A stretch of DNA of 64,000 nt, from NCBI RefSeq assembly GCF_014651995.1, contig NZ_BMXY01000001.1, positions 62,001 to 126,000 on the forward strand, in the 5' to 3' direction. The DNA is from Cognatilysobacter xinjiangensis (GTDB taxonomy: Bacteria > Pseudomonadota > Gammaproteobacteria > Xanthomonadales > Xanthomonadaceae). The notes below the pieces were generated by a model that had not been told where the DNA came from, ran no database searches, and was given only the letters and a program-made list of their open reading frames with translations. This document shows, piece by piece, positions 63,915 through 64,000 of the stretch; position 1 is the stretch's first letter, and each line of letters starts with the position of its first letter. The position numbers were made by a program, and so were the translations under genes.

Positions 63915-64000
63915 ATGAGCACCACGATGGATAACGTCGCCGGCAAAGGCCGTGACATCAAAGTCAACACCTGGGTGGCGTTGCTGATCGGCTCGCTGGT
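63915..64000 (+). CDS. pilJ: PilJ, chemoreceptor of the Chp system (5' end only)
   Basis: The first 28 codons begin MSTTMDNVAGKGRDIKVNTW and enter a hydrophobic segment (VALLIGSL) before the window ends. GAGG lies about 9 bases before the ATG. Identity rests mainly on its position after pilI, since PilJ is the methyl-accepting protein of this operon. Confidence 0.75.
   Translation, partial: MSTTMDNVAGKGRDIKVNTWVALLIGSL

Overview
The window looks like ordinary core chromosome of a high-GC gammaproteobacterium of the Lysobacteraceae (Xanthomonadaceae), probably near Lysobacter or Luteimonas. The evidence is gene order and protein character. sucCD sits beside pilS, and gshB sits beside a pilGHIJ operon. 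YebC has the xanthomonad N-terminus, the order yebC-ruvC-ruvA-kup-ruvB-ybgC-tolQRAB-pal-cpoB-queE-queC-tRNA-Lys is present, and RecQ, HrpA, QueC and AspRS read as xanthomonad proteins. I see no phage, insertion sequence, integron or CRISPR array.

Layout. 1-5.3 kb: type IV pilus sensor kinase pilS (cut by the window edge), sucC-sucD with a palindromic repeat between them, and nadE. 5.3-10 kb: bamD divergent from rluD-pgeF, then a DUF4166 protein and a DCC protein facing a saccharopine-dehydrogenase-like protein. 10-14.2 kb: trehalose operon otsB-GH15-otsA. 14.2-17 kb: clpB behind a good sigma-32-type promoter. 17-24 kb: an autotransporter with RTX-like motifs, a YbaL-type antiporter, the ABC-F ATPase YheS and fmdB. 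24-29.7 kb: aspS, a GNAT enzyme, a small secreted protein, a lipase-like hydrolase, yebC and ruvCA. 29.7-38.5 kb: kup, ruvB and the Tol-Pal cluster. 38.6-44.1 kb: queE, queC, tRNA-Lys(UUU), a sialidase-like lipoprotein, a small unknown gene and recQ. 44.1-45.1 kb: a gene-poor stretch with a probable small RNA and nested inverted repeats, then dps. 45.1-57 kb: hrpA with a repeat-derived insertion, two tandem paralogous secreted proteins, relA, a GT2-GT4 glycosyltransferase fusion and mrcB. 57-64 kb: a lipoprotein, a DinG/YoaA helicase, tsaB, a TonB-like protein, gshB and pilGHI with the first codons of pilJ.

Several physiological modules are evident. They are twitching motility control (pilS at one end, pilGHIJ at the other), cell-envelope maintenance (bamD, tol-pal, mrcB, a TonB-like protein), stress protection (clpB, dps, trehalose synthesis, relA, glutathione, Kef/Kup ion transport), tRNA modification (queC, queE, tsaB) and recombination/repair (ruvABC, recQ, a DinG-like helicase).

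The least explained signals are: hairpins with GGA loops inside hrpA; a candidate sRNA followed by nested palindromes between recQ and dps; a -10 box exactly 6 bp before the start codon of four or five genes (leaderless transcription); three convergent gene pairs ending on one shared CTAG; the tandem secreted paralogues at 49.3-50.25 kb; and the DUF4166/DCC/saccharopine-like trio. All calls come from reading the sequence; no database search was run.
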